A stretch of DNA of 16,901 bases from positions 1 to 16,901 of the forward strand of contig JBAQKP010000311.1 of NCBI GenBank assembly GCA_049301135.1, in the 5' to 3' direction. Of the stretch, positions 1-6,252 are shown piece by piece (position 1 is the stretch's first letter; every line of letters starts with the position of its first letter). This stretch comes from JAYXXU01 sp049301135 (GTDB taxonomy: Bacteria; Pseudomonadota; Gammaproteobacteria; Pseudomonadales; Moraxellaceae). Below the pieces are notes generated by a model that ran no database searches, had not been told where the DNA came from, and was given only the letters and a program-made list of their open reading frames with translations. Position numbers and translations under genes: made by a program.

Positions 1-749
1 AGCAGTGCTCCCGTTATTGGATGCACGACTTTGCGACCAAAGCCCAATAAACCAAACGCATTCGCTTTGGTGGCGCGCGCGGTATAGTTGACCAGTAGGC
101 GTTTACCCATTGGTACACCAAGCAGCACTTTGGTAGCAGACAGATACGCATCCACGCCACTGTCGTCACGCGCACCAAGCAACTTTGGAATACCTGTGCC
201 GCCTAAATATGGCACGCTAATGCCTTCATCGAAGTCATTATTTTTTTTGTATTGCACACCGAGTGCAACCTGTGGCAAAAAAGTATCTTGGCCGTAGACT
301 GCATCACCAAACAAGCGAACCTTTGCACCGACCACATCCATACCGATGCTGGTACTCGGCGCAACTGGGGCAGAGGCTGCACCCAGAATCGGGGTCAAGC
401 CAGCAATCAACGCACCCGCAGTGTTTTGGATGATATTGGCACTGACACCGAGATTTTGGCGCGCATACGACAGTTCAAACCGATCATAAAACCCCAAGGC
501 AAAGCCTAATGTTTGTAGATCATACTCGCGGATATCGACATTGGTATAAAACACAGTCGCACCCACATCATCCTCGGTTGCATAACTGCCGATCAATGCC
601 CACGGGGTCAAACCACCACCTGCTGCCCCCTCAAAAGCGGACACACCACCAGTCGCCAGCAGCTTACCGCTGCTATTATTGTCTGCCAAACTGTGGGCAG
701 AGCATGCAACTCCAGTCAATAGAACTGCTGTACGTAGGATATTTCGCAT
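1..749 (-). CDS. DUF3034 family exported protein (3' end cut off by window)
   Basis: Reading the minus strand from ATG at 749 gives an open frame to the window edge (249 codons, C-terminus missing). It begins MRNILRTAVLLTGVACSAHSLA, a type I signal peptide with likely cleavage after SLA, so the product is exported. The next stretch, with SGKLLLATGGVSAFEG and a glycine-rich AAGGGLTPWALIG, is the characteristic start of the DUF3034 family, predicted beta-rich envelope proteins of Gram-negative bacteria with no established role. Later alternating hydrophobic/polar stretches such as VGAKVRLFGD and FLPQVALGVQY fit outer-membrane beta strands (inference). A good ribosome site, AGGAAAGG, lies about 6 bases before the ATG and supports this start. 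The coding strand holds a run of eight A at 241-248. It is divergent from the HIT gene. Family assignment is fairly secure; porin-like function is a guess. Confidence 0.8.
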   Translation of the reverse strand, partial: MRNILRTAVLLTGVACSAHSLADNNSSGKLLATGGVSAFEGAAGGGLTPWALIGSYATEDDVGATVFYTNVDIREYDLQTLGFALGFYDRFELSYARQNLGVSANIIQNTAGALIAGLTPILGAASAPVAPSTSIGMDVVGAKVRLFGDAVYGQDTFLPQVALGVQYKKNNDFDEGISVPYLGGTGIPKLLGARDDSGVDAYLSATKVLLGVPMGKRLLVNYTARATKANAFGLLGFGRKVVHPITGAL

Positions 750-883
750 GAACCCTTTCCTGTGTGTGGATGCGATTGATAAAAACCTTATGCTACACGA
801 TGTATTATCGCGCGTCGGCTAGATATGCAAGAAACAGACCAATAGCATATCAAGATAACTTACACTCGATATATGATCGAAAA

Positions 884-912
884 ATGACAATATAGAAAGC
901 GGCCTTTAAAAG
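884..912 (+). promoter_or_regulatory. candidate sigma70 promoter for the HIT/DUF1275 pair
   Basis: ATGACA (884-889, 5/6 to the -35 consensus), a 17-base spacer and TAAAAG (907-912, 4/6 to the -10). A 5-bp inverted repeat TCGAT-N5-ATCGA (866-880) lies just upstream and could be an operator. For the opposite gene the best I see on the minus strand is GATAAT at 809-804 with a poor, closely spaced -35. The rest of the 750-977 gap is AT-rich without other recognisable sites. Confidence 0.3.
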
Positions 913-977
913 TCAAGACACAGGCCATCTGTTATTTGTTAAGCTGGAGATCTCCCTTGCCGAACGGAACTGATGCG

Positions 978-1409
978 ATGTCGAGCTACGATGATCAGAA
1001 TATTTTTGCCAAAATTTTACGCGGCGAATTGCACGCGACTAAAGTCTACGAGGACAACCACACGCTTGCATTTATGGACATCATGCCGCAGATCGACGGA
1101 CATACGCTGGTGATTCCCAAATACCCTGCAACCACACTGTTTGATTTGCCGACTGAATTGGCAGGGCATTTATTGGCTAGCGTGCAAAAAGTCGGACAAG
1201 CGGTGAAGACTGCCATGCAGCATGACGGTATTGTGATCATGCAGTTAAATGACAAAACCGCCGGACAAACCGTGTTCCATCTGCATTTTCATATCATGCC
1301 GACTTCGCTGGGCGCACTCAGTCGCCAGTCACACGCCCATGTCATGGGTGATCCGCTCGTGATTCAGCACTGCGCAGATAAAATCAAAGCCGCACTTGCC
1401 GCGCAATAA
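978..1409 (+). CDS. HIT family hydrolase (histidine triad nucleotide-binding protein)
   Basis: A 143-aa cytoplasmic histidine triad protein. The catalytic signature H-L-H-F-H is at residues 101-105 (VFHLHFHIMP), and the N-terminal FAKILRGEL and middle GHTLVIPK segments match the HIT fold. Enzymes of this family hydrolyse nucleotide phosphoramidates, dinucleoside polyphosphates or adenylylated intermediates; the physiological substrate cannot be read from sequence. The ATG at 978 is preferred because the homologous part begins at once (SYDDQNIF). The frame stays open upstream with TTG codons at 936 and 957, and a GGAGA at 946-950 is well placed for the TTG at 957, so a start 7 codons earlier is possible. 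The stop TAA overlaps the next gene's ATG (TAATG), so the two are likely cotranscribed and translationally coupled. Confidence 0.88.
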   Translation: MSSYDDQNIFAKILRGELHATKVYEDNHTLAFMDIMPQIDGHTLVIPKYPATTLFDLPTELAGHLLASVQKVGQAVKTAMQHDGIVIMQLNDKTAGQTVFHLHFHIMPTSLGALSRQSHAHVMGDPLVIQHCADKIKAALAAQ

Positions 1410-2077
1410 TGCTCAACCGCATTCCACGTTGGGTACTGATGGGCAGCGTGGTGCTGGCGTTTAGTGCTGGCTTCGTCAATTGCGTCGCGCTACTCGGCTT
1501 CGTCAATCACTCGGTGTCGCACGTGACAGGCTCAGTCTCACTATTTGCTGAAGGCGTGGCGACCGGCAATCAGAGCCGCGCTGGCCAAACTGGGCTGATC
1601 GTGCTGTTTTTCTTTTTAGGCTCGGTGCTGAGTGGCTTTGTGATTCGGCATGAGTCGTTGAAAATGGGACGGCGTTATGGGGTCGCCTTGGCGATTCAAT
1701 CAGGCTTATTGTTTTTAGCCACTTATTTATTTTATCAACATAGCTTTGCGGGTGAGTTGGCCGCGTCGATGGCCTGCGGCTTACAAAACGCACTGGTTGC
1801 CACCTACAGCGGCTCGGCGATCCGCACCACGCATTTGACCGGAATTGTGTCAGATCTGGGTGCAGAAATCGGCTATGCACTACGCGGCAGTCGTTTTAAT
1901 AAAAAGCAATTTCAGTTGCAAATATCTATTTTTATGGGATTTTTAATCGGTGGCGTGGTCGGCGCTTGGATGTTTGGCTGGCTGGCCTATTCAGCATTTT
2001 TAGTGCCTGCCTCGATTGTGTTACTGGCGAGTGGTATTTATAGCCTGATGCAAAATCGTCAAATCAAGGTCATTTAA
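1409..2077 (+). CDS. DUF1275 (YoaK) family integral membrane protein
   Basis: A 222-aa hydrophobic protein with about six predicted membrane segments: roughly residues 10-30, 62-80, 90-110, 113-130, 172-190 and 194-214. The first part, with GFVNCVALLGF and SHVTGSVSLFAEGVATGN, is the hallmark of the DUF1275/YoaK family, whose conserved glycine and asparagine residues lie in the first membrane segments. A second family block, NALVATYSGSAIRTTHLTGIVSDLGAEIG, spans about residues 126-154. No transport substrate is known. The start ATG overlaps the stop of the HIT gene (TAATG), so ribosomes probably pass directly from one to the other. The 80-base gap after the stop, facing convergent tsaD, contains no obvious hairpin terminator. 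Confidence 0.85.
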   Translation: MLNRIPRWVLMGSVVLAFSAGFVNCVALLGFVNHSVSHVTGSVSLFAEGVATGNQSRAGQTGLIVLFFFLGSVLSGFVIRHESLKMGRRYGVALAIQSGLLFLATYLFYQHSFAGELAASMACGLQNALVATYSGSAIRTTHLTGIVSDLGAEIGYALRGSRFNKKQFQLQISIFMGFLIGGVVGAWMFGWLAYSAFLVPASIVLLASGIYSLMQNRQIKVI

Positions 2078-2157
2078 AACTGCGTCATTCAAAGTTATCT
2101 CGTGCACCCCGTACAACATGATCTGATCGTTTAGGATGCACTACTACATACAGCAGC

Positions 2158-3165
2158 TTAAGGCGCAGTCAACTCGGTCATCGGCCAGCGCGGCACGGTA
2201 CTGACTGCCAAACCTTCCGACTGACCAGCCTTCAGTCGTTGCCAACCCGCGAACGCGATCATTGCACCGTTATCGGTACACAAAGCAGGTTCGGCGTAAT
2301 ATACCGTCGCTTTGATTTTGACCAATTCGCGCTCTAAGCGCTGTCGTAAGGCTTGATTGGCACTCACCCCACCGGCAATCACCAAGCGTTTCATGCCCGT
2401 TTGCTTGAGCGCTTTAATTGATTTTTTGACTAAAGTATCCACCATCGCTTCTTGGAAACTCGCCGCCAAATCAGCCTCTCGGCCTTGTCCGTACACTTTT
2501 TCGTACTGCACTTTGACCGCGGTCTTTAGCCCACTAAACGAAAAATCCAAGCCTTTATGCAGCAGTGGGCGAGGCAAATCGAACGCAGCCGGATCGCCAG
2601 ACTCCGCGAGCTTGGCAATATTGGGGCCACCAGGGTACGGTAGATTTAGCATTTTAGCGACTTTATCAAAGGCCTCGCCCGCCGCGTCATCAATCGACTC
2701 GCCCAACAACTCATATTGACCAATACCCTGCACCGCCATCAGTTGGCTATGTCCACCTGACACCAACAGTGCGACAAATGGAAATTCTGGCGGGTGCGCA
2801 GACAATAATGGCGCGAGTAAATGCCCCTCCATATGATGCACCCCAATCGCTGGAATATTAAGCGCATAGGCCAGACTACGCCCGAATAACGCACCGGTCA
2901 TCAGTGCTCCCATCAAGCCCGGCCCTCGGGTATACGCAATCGCGTCAATTTGTTGTTTGCTGGTCTGGGTTTGCGCAAGCAAGCTCTCGAGCAATGGAAT
3001 CAGCTTACGCACATGATCGCGCGAGGCCAGTTCTGGCACGACACCGCCATATTCAGCGTGCAATTTAACCTGACTATACAGCACCTGCCCCAGCAGACCC
3101 TGCTCACTGTCGTACAGCGCTAGGCCAGTTTCATCACAGGAGGTTTCAAGACCCAGTACACGCAT
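2158..3165 (-). CDS. tsaD: tRNA N6-adenosine threonylcarbamoyltransferase TsaD
   Basis: A 335-aa enzyme that transfers the threonylcarbamoyl group from TC-AMP to A37 of ANN-decoding tRNAs, working with TsaB, TsaE and TsaC. It starts MRVLGLETSCDETGLALYD, the invariant N-terminus of the Kae1/TsaD family (ASKHA fold). Metal-ligand histidines are in VHHMEGH (H111 and H115), and the third ligand is D298 in CTDNGAMIA. Glycine loops LLVSGGHSQL and VIAGGVSAN bind nucleotide. The frame is open 38 codons further upstream, but that extension is low-complexity, while GAGGTGATT about 9 bases before 3165 is a good ribosome site and family alignment begins exactly there. The gene diverges from rpsU, a very old gammaproteobacterial arrangement. 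No partner Tsa gene is in the window. Confidence 0.96.
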   Translation of the reverse strand: MRVLGLETSCDETGLALYDSEQGLLGQVLYSQVKLHAEYGGVVPELASRDHVRKLIPLLESLLAQTQTSKQQIDAIAYTRGPGLMGALMTGALFGRSLAYALNIPAIGVHHMEGHLLAPLLSAHPPEFPFVALLVSGGHSQLMAVQGIGQYELLGESIDDAAGEAFDKVAKMLNLPYPGGPNIAKLAESGDPAAFDLPRPLLHKGLDFSFSGLKTAVKVQYEKVYGQGREADLAASFQEAMVDTLVKKSIKALKQTGMKRLVIAGGVSANQALRQRLERELVKIKATVYYAEPALCTDNGAMIAFAGWQRLKAGQSEGLAVSTVPRWPMTELTAP

Positions 3166-3222
3166 GGCTGCAATCACCTCAAAAAATAGCACTCGAAAAA
3201 ATGGAAAAACCAACAACAAAAC

Positions 3223-3251
3223 TTGCCCAGTGCAAGCAGACTGCGTAGAAT
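3223..3251 (+). promoter_or_regulatory. rpsU promoter
   Basis: TTGCCC (3223-3228), a 17-base spacer and TAGAAT (3246-3251, 5/6 to the -10) point at rpsU, giving an expected start near 3258 and a leader of about 50 bases. A small dyad CTTGC-CCAGT-GCAAG (3222-3236) covers the -35 region and could bind a regulator. I found no comparably good promoter for tsaD on the other strand. Confidence 0.6.
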
Positions 3252-3307
3252 GTCGCACTTTAGTCTGTCTGGCAAACACAGACTCCCTAATGTCATGAGG
3301 ATTTTAC

Positions 3308-3523
3308 ATGCCACAAGTTAAGCTGAAAGAAGGCGAACCAGTCGACGTTGCAATCCGTCGTTTTAAGCGTTCATGCGAAAAAGCAGGTGTTTTGGCGGAT
3401 GTTCGCAAGCGCGAATTCTACGAAAAGCCAACCCAAGAACGCAAACGCAAAAAAGCGGCTGCGGTAAAGCGTCACCAGAAGAAACTGGCACGCGAATCCG
3501 TACGCACCACACGGATGTACTAA
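3308..3523 (+). CDS. rpsU: 30S ribosomal protein S21
   Basis: A 71-aa, strongly basic protein matching bS21 end to end: PQVKLKEGEPVDVAIRRFKRSCEKAG at the N-terminus and a Lys/Arg-rich C-terminus ending ARESVRTTRMY. S21 sits on the 30S platform next to the anti-Shine-Dalgarno region of 16S rRNA and helps initiation on natural mRNAs. A strong ribosome site (GAGG, 8 bases before ATG) supports the start. In Escherichia coli rpsU heads the rpsU-dnaG-rpoD operon; here the next gene is yqeY and neither dnaG nor rpoD is in view. Confidence 0.98.
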   Translation: MPQVKLKEGEPVDVAIRRFKRSCEKAGVLADVRKREFYEKPTQERKRKKAAAVKRHQKKLARESVRTTRMY

Positions 3524-3544
3524 GCAGCTCTCTACGGAGACTGC
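3524..3544 (+). other. UNCG-type hairpin directly after the rpsU stop
   Basis: Starting on the base after the rpsU TAA: GCAG, a bulged C, TCTC, loop TACG, GAGA, CTGC. The loop closed by C-G is a cUACGg tetraloop, an exceptionally stable RNA motif. No T-run follows, so it is not a complete intrinsic terminator. It could be a partial terminator, an RNase processing boundary or a 3' stabiliser separating rpsU from yqeY output. Confidence 0.6.
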
Positions 3545-3575
3545 AACGATTGAATATTGTTTAAGGCTGTCTGTC

Positions 3576-4022
3576 ATGTCCGATCTTAAAAGCCACATCG
3601 CCGAAACGCTCAAAACCGCCATGCGTGCGCGGAACATGGACGAGTTGGCGGTATTGCGTGGGCTACAGGCAGCGATTAAGCAAATCGAGATTGATGACCG
3701 CGTATCGCTCGACGATGCGCAGGTTCTCGCCGTGATCGAAAAACAACTGAAACAACGCCGCGAATCGATTACCGCCTATCAGGCTGCCAATCGGCAAGAT
3801 TTGGTCGATAAAGAACAATTTGAAGCCAACGTGATCAGCGTGTTTTTGCCTGCTGCACTGACAGAAGCAGAGATTGATCAAATGATCAGCGAAGAAATCC
3901 AAGCACAAGCCGCCAGCTCGATCCGCGACATGGGCAAAGTCATGAATGCCCTGCGCCCAAAAATCATGGGCAAAGCCGACGCAGCAGCCGTATCTGCTAA
4001 AATCAAAGCACGTCTGGCCTAA
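3576..4022 (+). CDS. GatB/YqeY domain-containing protein
   Basis: A 148-aa soluble protein of the YqeY family, the stand-alone version of the C-terminal tRNA-binding helical domain of the amidotransferase subunit GatB. Family features are the start LKSHIAETLKTAMRARNMDELAVLRGL, the central IEKQLKQRRESI and the C-terminal MGKVMNALRPKIMGKADAAAVSAKIKARL. Its exact function is unsettled, with a tRNA-related role suspected. AAGG about 10 bases before the ATG is the ribosome site. It lies 52 bases behind rpsU with only the tetraloop hairpin between, so it is probably served by the rpsU promoter. It ends 13 bases from the convergent M48 protease gene, with no terminator between them. Confidence 0.93.
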   Translation: MSDLKSHIAETLKTAMRARNMDELAVLRGLQAAIKQIEIDDRVSLDDAQVLAVIEKQLKQRRESITAYQAANRQDLVDKEQFEANVISVFLPAALTEAEIDQMISEEIQAQAASSIRDMGKVMNALRPKIMGKADAAAVSAKIKARLA

Positions 4023-4035
4023 GAATCAACTGCGT

Positions 4036-5568
4036 TTAACCCAACTTCCGCTGCCGATCCTCACGCATTTGTCGAATGCGTTGGCTGATTTGCGCCTGTA
4101 ATGACTGACTATCTTTGGCCAATACCTCTGCCCGCTCAAGCTGCACAATCGCCGTATCGACCTGACCGCGCCAAAACAACTCCTCCGCCCGATAACGCAA
4201 CATCAGCGCAGCCTTATAGGGTGAAGACTCCGGCAACTGACTGACCGCCTGATGCAAGCCCTGCCACACCAACACATCCTGCAACGAACGACGTGAGAGC
4301 GGTTGCAACAGATCCAAGGCAAGCTGCGGCTGCCCCGCCGCCACATACGCTTCGGCCAAGCGTAGATTCAGACTGCGGTTTTCGGGCATCACTCGCTGCT
4401 GTGGCAACAAAATCGCAATCGCTGCCTGTGGCAGACCCGCCGCCAGTTCATTTTCTGCGGCAACCAAATGCGCAATCAGCCAATCTGGATGACGCTGCCG
4501 CACCTGCTGCGCCAATTGTCGCGCTTGCTCAAACTGTCGTTCGATCTGATAACGGCTCGCTAAGGTCAAGCGACTGGCATCATCCTCGGCGGCCGTCGCC
4601 TGCAACGATGCCACACTGACCGCACCCGTTAATGCTGCAATTCGACCTTTCAGCGTTTCAAACTGCTGTTGTGACTGATGCAAGCTCACCGCCCGCTGCG
4701 GGTATTGGCTGGCGCGTAAGCGTGCTTCGCTCATTCGCTCTTGGCCAAGTGGATGGGTAAACAAAAAATCCGGCAAAACACTGATCAGTCCCGTACTCTG
4801 CCGACGCTGCATCACATCAAAAAAATCCGACATCGCACTCGGCGCAAAACCGGCGGCATACATCAGCTGCATGCCGATCCGATCCGCCTCACGCTCCTGA
4901 TCACGGCTATACGCTAGTGCCTGACTGGCCATCAGTGCCTGTGCACCGGTCACCGCTGCGGTTGCTGCATCACCATCGGTTTTCGACATCAGAATCCCTG
5001 CGAGAATCCCACCGATAGGTAGCCATTTACTGTACTTTAAGTCTTCTTGACGGCGACTAAAATGCCGCTGGCTGACGTGTGCGACCTCGTGTGCCATCAC
5101 CCCTGCGACCTCGTCCATGTTACGGGCGTTTAAAATCAATCCCGTGTGCATCGCCACCAAGCCACCCGGCACAGCAAAAGCATTAATCTGTGGATCACGC
5201 AACACCATAAATGCCACTGGTGCAGACAAACCAGCTTGTGCATTGATCTGATTAAATAATCCCATCAACTCATCTTGCACCCACGGATCATCGAACACTG
5301 GCGCATGCAGATTGATCTCACGCAAGATCGCCTCACCGATTTTGCGCTCTTGCTGCTGCTGGAACAGACTCGGCACGGAGCCGAGATCAGGCAACTCAAT
5401 CGGTTGATACACCGGCACAGCACGCAGCACGCTCGTGCCAAGCTCACTATTCGGCACAGCAGCCGACACCACCAGCAGCGGACATCCACCCAATAACAAC
5501 GCACTGAGCAGCAGCCGGCACAGCGGGCACGCCCAAGCCAATCGAGTCGGTGTTAAATCCTGTCGCAT
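4036..5568 (-). CDS. bepA: periplasmic M48 metalloprotease with TPR repeats (BepA type)
   Basis: A 510-aa zinc metalloprotease. Residues 1-38 or so form a signal peptide whose hydrophobic core ends at VVSAA. The M48 domain follows, with zinc motif HEVAHVSQRH (H160, E161, H164) and the third ligand in DQEREADRIG (E227). A later half rich in Ala/Leu/Gln helices (about 320-500) looks like tetratricopeptide repeats. This layout matches BepA/YfgC, which assists LptD and BAM assembly and degrades misassembled outer-membrane proteins. Orthology is inferred from architecture. The ATG at 5568, with AAGGAT 7 bases upstream, is chosen over one 15 codons earlier because it directly precedes the signal peptide. 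LLGGC inside that peptide resembles a lipobox, but more hydrophobic residues follow it, so a soluble periplasmic form is likelier. Confidence 0.88.
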   Translation of the reverse strand: MRQDLTPTRLAWACPLCRLLLSALLLGGCPLLVVSAAVPNSELGTSVLRAVPVYQPIELPDLGSVPSLFQQQQERKIGEAILREINLHAPVFDDPWVQDELMGLFNQINAQAGLSAPVAFMVLRDPQINAFAVPGGLVAMHTGLILNARNMDEVAGVMAHEVAHVSQRHFSRRQEDLKYSKWLPIGGILAGILMSKTDGDAATAAVTGAQALMASQALAYSRDQEREADRIGMQLMYAAGFAPSAMSDFFDVMQRRQSTGLISVLPDFLFTHPLGQERMSEARLRASQYPQRAVSLHQSQQQFETLKGRIAALTGAVSVASLQATAAEDDASRLTLASRYQIERQFEQARQLAQQVRQRHPDWLIAHLVAAENELAAGLPQAAIAILLPQQRVMPENRSLNLRLAEAYVAAGQPQLALDLLQPLSRRSLQDVLVWQGLHQAVSQLPESSPYKAALMLRYRAEELFWRGQVDTAIVQLERAEVLAKDSQSLQAQISQRIRQMREDRQRKLG

Positions 5569-5589
5569 GCAGATATCCTTAACGGTCAA

Positions 5590-5612
5590 TCGGTAACAGT
5601 GAGTCGGTAACA
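5590..5612. repeat. direct repeat TCGGTAACA x2 upstream of bepA
   Basis: The 9-mer TCGGTAACA occurs at 5590-5598 and again at 5604-5612, a 14-base period with spacer GTGAG. It lies 22-44 bases before the bepA start codon. The spacing and position fit a tandem binding site for a response-regulator-type protein, but I cannot name one. Confidence 0.5.
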
Positions 5613-5668
5613 ATCAATTAATCGTCGTTCAGCGGAGCGTGTACACAGATGAATTCTCAGCAAAACAC

Positions 5669-5697
5669 TTGACAAGCACCAGACACTTTTTGAAACT
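5669..5697 (+). promoter_or_regulatory. candidate promoter for the TusA-family gene
   Basis: A perfect -35 TTGACA (5669-5674), a 17-base spacer and a weaker -10 GAAACT (5692-5697, 3/6). The start would be near 5704, about 20 bases before the ATG, with the AAAGG ribosome site inside the short leader. An 8-bp palindrome GTGTACAC (5639-5646) lies upstream. Confidence 0.42.
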
Positions 5698-5724
5698 AAG
5701 TATCGCTTAAAGGTAACGCTGATC

Positions 5725-6018
5725 ATGTCTCATCCACAATCTCCAGTTTTGGCCAGCCCGCCCGACCTCGATTTACCTGCTCCGGCGGCACGCTTGGTCG
5801 ATGCACGGGGCTTACACTGCCCGTTGCCGTTGCTGCGACTCCGACAAGCATTGCATCTCATGCAGATTGGTGAACGTGTCCGCCTGTTGGCCAGCGACCC
5901 AAACAGCCAAACCGACATCCAACGCTATTGCGAGCGTGCTGGACAACAATTAGTTGCCAAATGGCAGGCCGAAGATCAAACTTATTTTGGTTTTGATATT
6001 GAAAAAACCTATGCCTGA
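5725..6018 (+). CDS. TusA/SirA family sulfurtransferase
   Basis: A 97-aa protein with the TusA fold signature VDARGLHCPLPLLRLRQAL at residues 25-43. C32 in the CPxP motif is the persulfide-carrying cysteine, and LLASDPNSQTDIQRYCERAG is the second conserved block. TusA proteins relay sulfur from IscS to acceptors such as the TusBCD relay for tRNA 2-thiouridine. Other paralogues feed different sulfur pathways, so orthology to E. coli TusA is not established; the 24-residue N-terminal extension is longer than in that protein. AAAGG lies about 10 bases before the ATG. It diverges from bepA. Its sulfur role could in principle serve the thiazole genes downstream, but rpoH and a 234-base gap intervene. 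Confidence 0.87.
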   Translation: MSHPQSPVLASPPDLDLPAPAARLVDARGLHCPLPLLRLRQALHLMQIGERVRLLASDPNSQTDIQRYCERAGQQLVAKWQAEDQTYFGFDIEKTYA

Positions 6019-6039
6019 CCCGATTGCGTTAAAAAGTAT

Positions 6040-6061
6040 CATGCAGTGAGTGGGCTGCATG
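6040..6061. repeat. inverted repeat CATGCAG-N8-CTGCATG
   Basis: A perfect 7-bp dyad with an 8-base loop, 22 bases after the TusA-family stop. No T-run follows on the plus strand; on the minus strand the stem is followed by ATACTTTTT. It may be a weak 3' hairpin for the preceding transcript or a protein-binding dyad. Confidence 0.4.
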
Positions 6062-6096
6062 GCAACGACTGCATCGCGTTTGCGGGTCTCACCGGT

Positions 6097-6129
6097 TGTA
6101 TGCTGATATTTGCTCACAGCGAGCATACA
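6097..6129. repeat. inverted repeat TGTATGCT-N17-AGCATACA
   Basis: A perfect 8-bp dyad with a second short one nested inside (TGCTC-N5-GAGCA, 6111-6125). The two stems share bases and so are mutually exclusive. It lies about 125-155 bases upstream of rpoH, before a possible -10 GATAAT (6173-6178) that lacks a good -35. It could be an operator or, if transcription starts further up, part of the leader. Confidence 0.4.
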
Positions 6130-6188
6130 TTGCTCAAGCCGCCGCCATGCTACAACACTGCCTGACGCTCTCGATAATGTGTCACACT

Positions 6189-6238
6189 GATCGGGCAAAC
6201 CAAGCGATTTTTAGCGTCAACCAAATCGCTGGCCGATC
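6189..6238 (+). promoter_or_regulatory. two-tier stem-loop in the rpoH 5' leader
   Basis: The outer stem GATCGG (6189-6194) pairs with CCGATC (6233-6238). The inner stem AGCGATTT (6203-6210) pairs with AAATCGCT (6223-6230) around a 12-base loop. The structure ends 5 bases before the ribosome site GGAG (6244-6247). If the GATAAT at 6173-6178 is the -10, transcription would begin near 6185 and the leader would consist almost wholly of this structure. RpoH synthesis in Escherichia coli is controlled by mRNA structure, although there much of it lies in the coding region. A thermosensor or protein-binding role here is inference. Confidence 0.5.
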
Positions 6239-6252
6239 CCATAGGAGTTCCC

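Noticed and set aside
1503..1880. 125-codon minus-strand ORF antisense to the DUF1275 gene
   Set aside because: It lies wholly within a gene of clear family identity, its translation is Arg/Ser/Pro-rich without any domain, and no ribosome site precedes it.
3166..3279. 38-residue N-terminal extension of TsaD
   Set aside because: It overlaps the rpsU promoter region, and the family starts exactly at MRVLGLETSCDET with a good ribosome site.
5485..5568. Lipoprotein signal (LLGGC) in the M48 protease
   Set aside because: The cysteine is followed by PLLVVSAA, i.e. still inside the hydrophobic core; a signal peptidase I site after SAA fits better.
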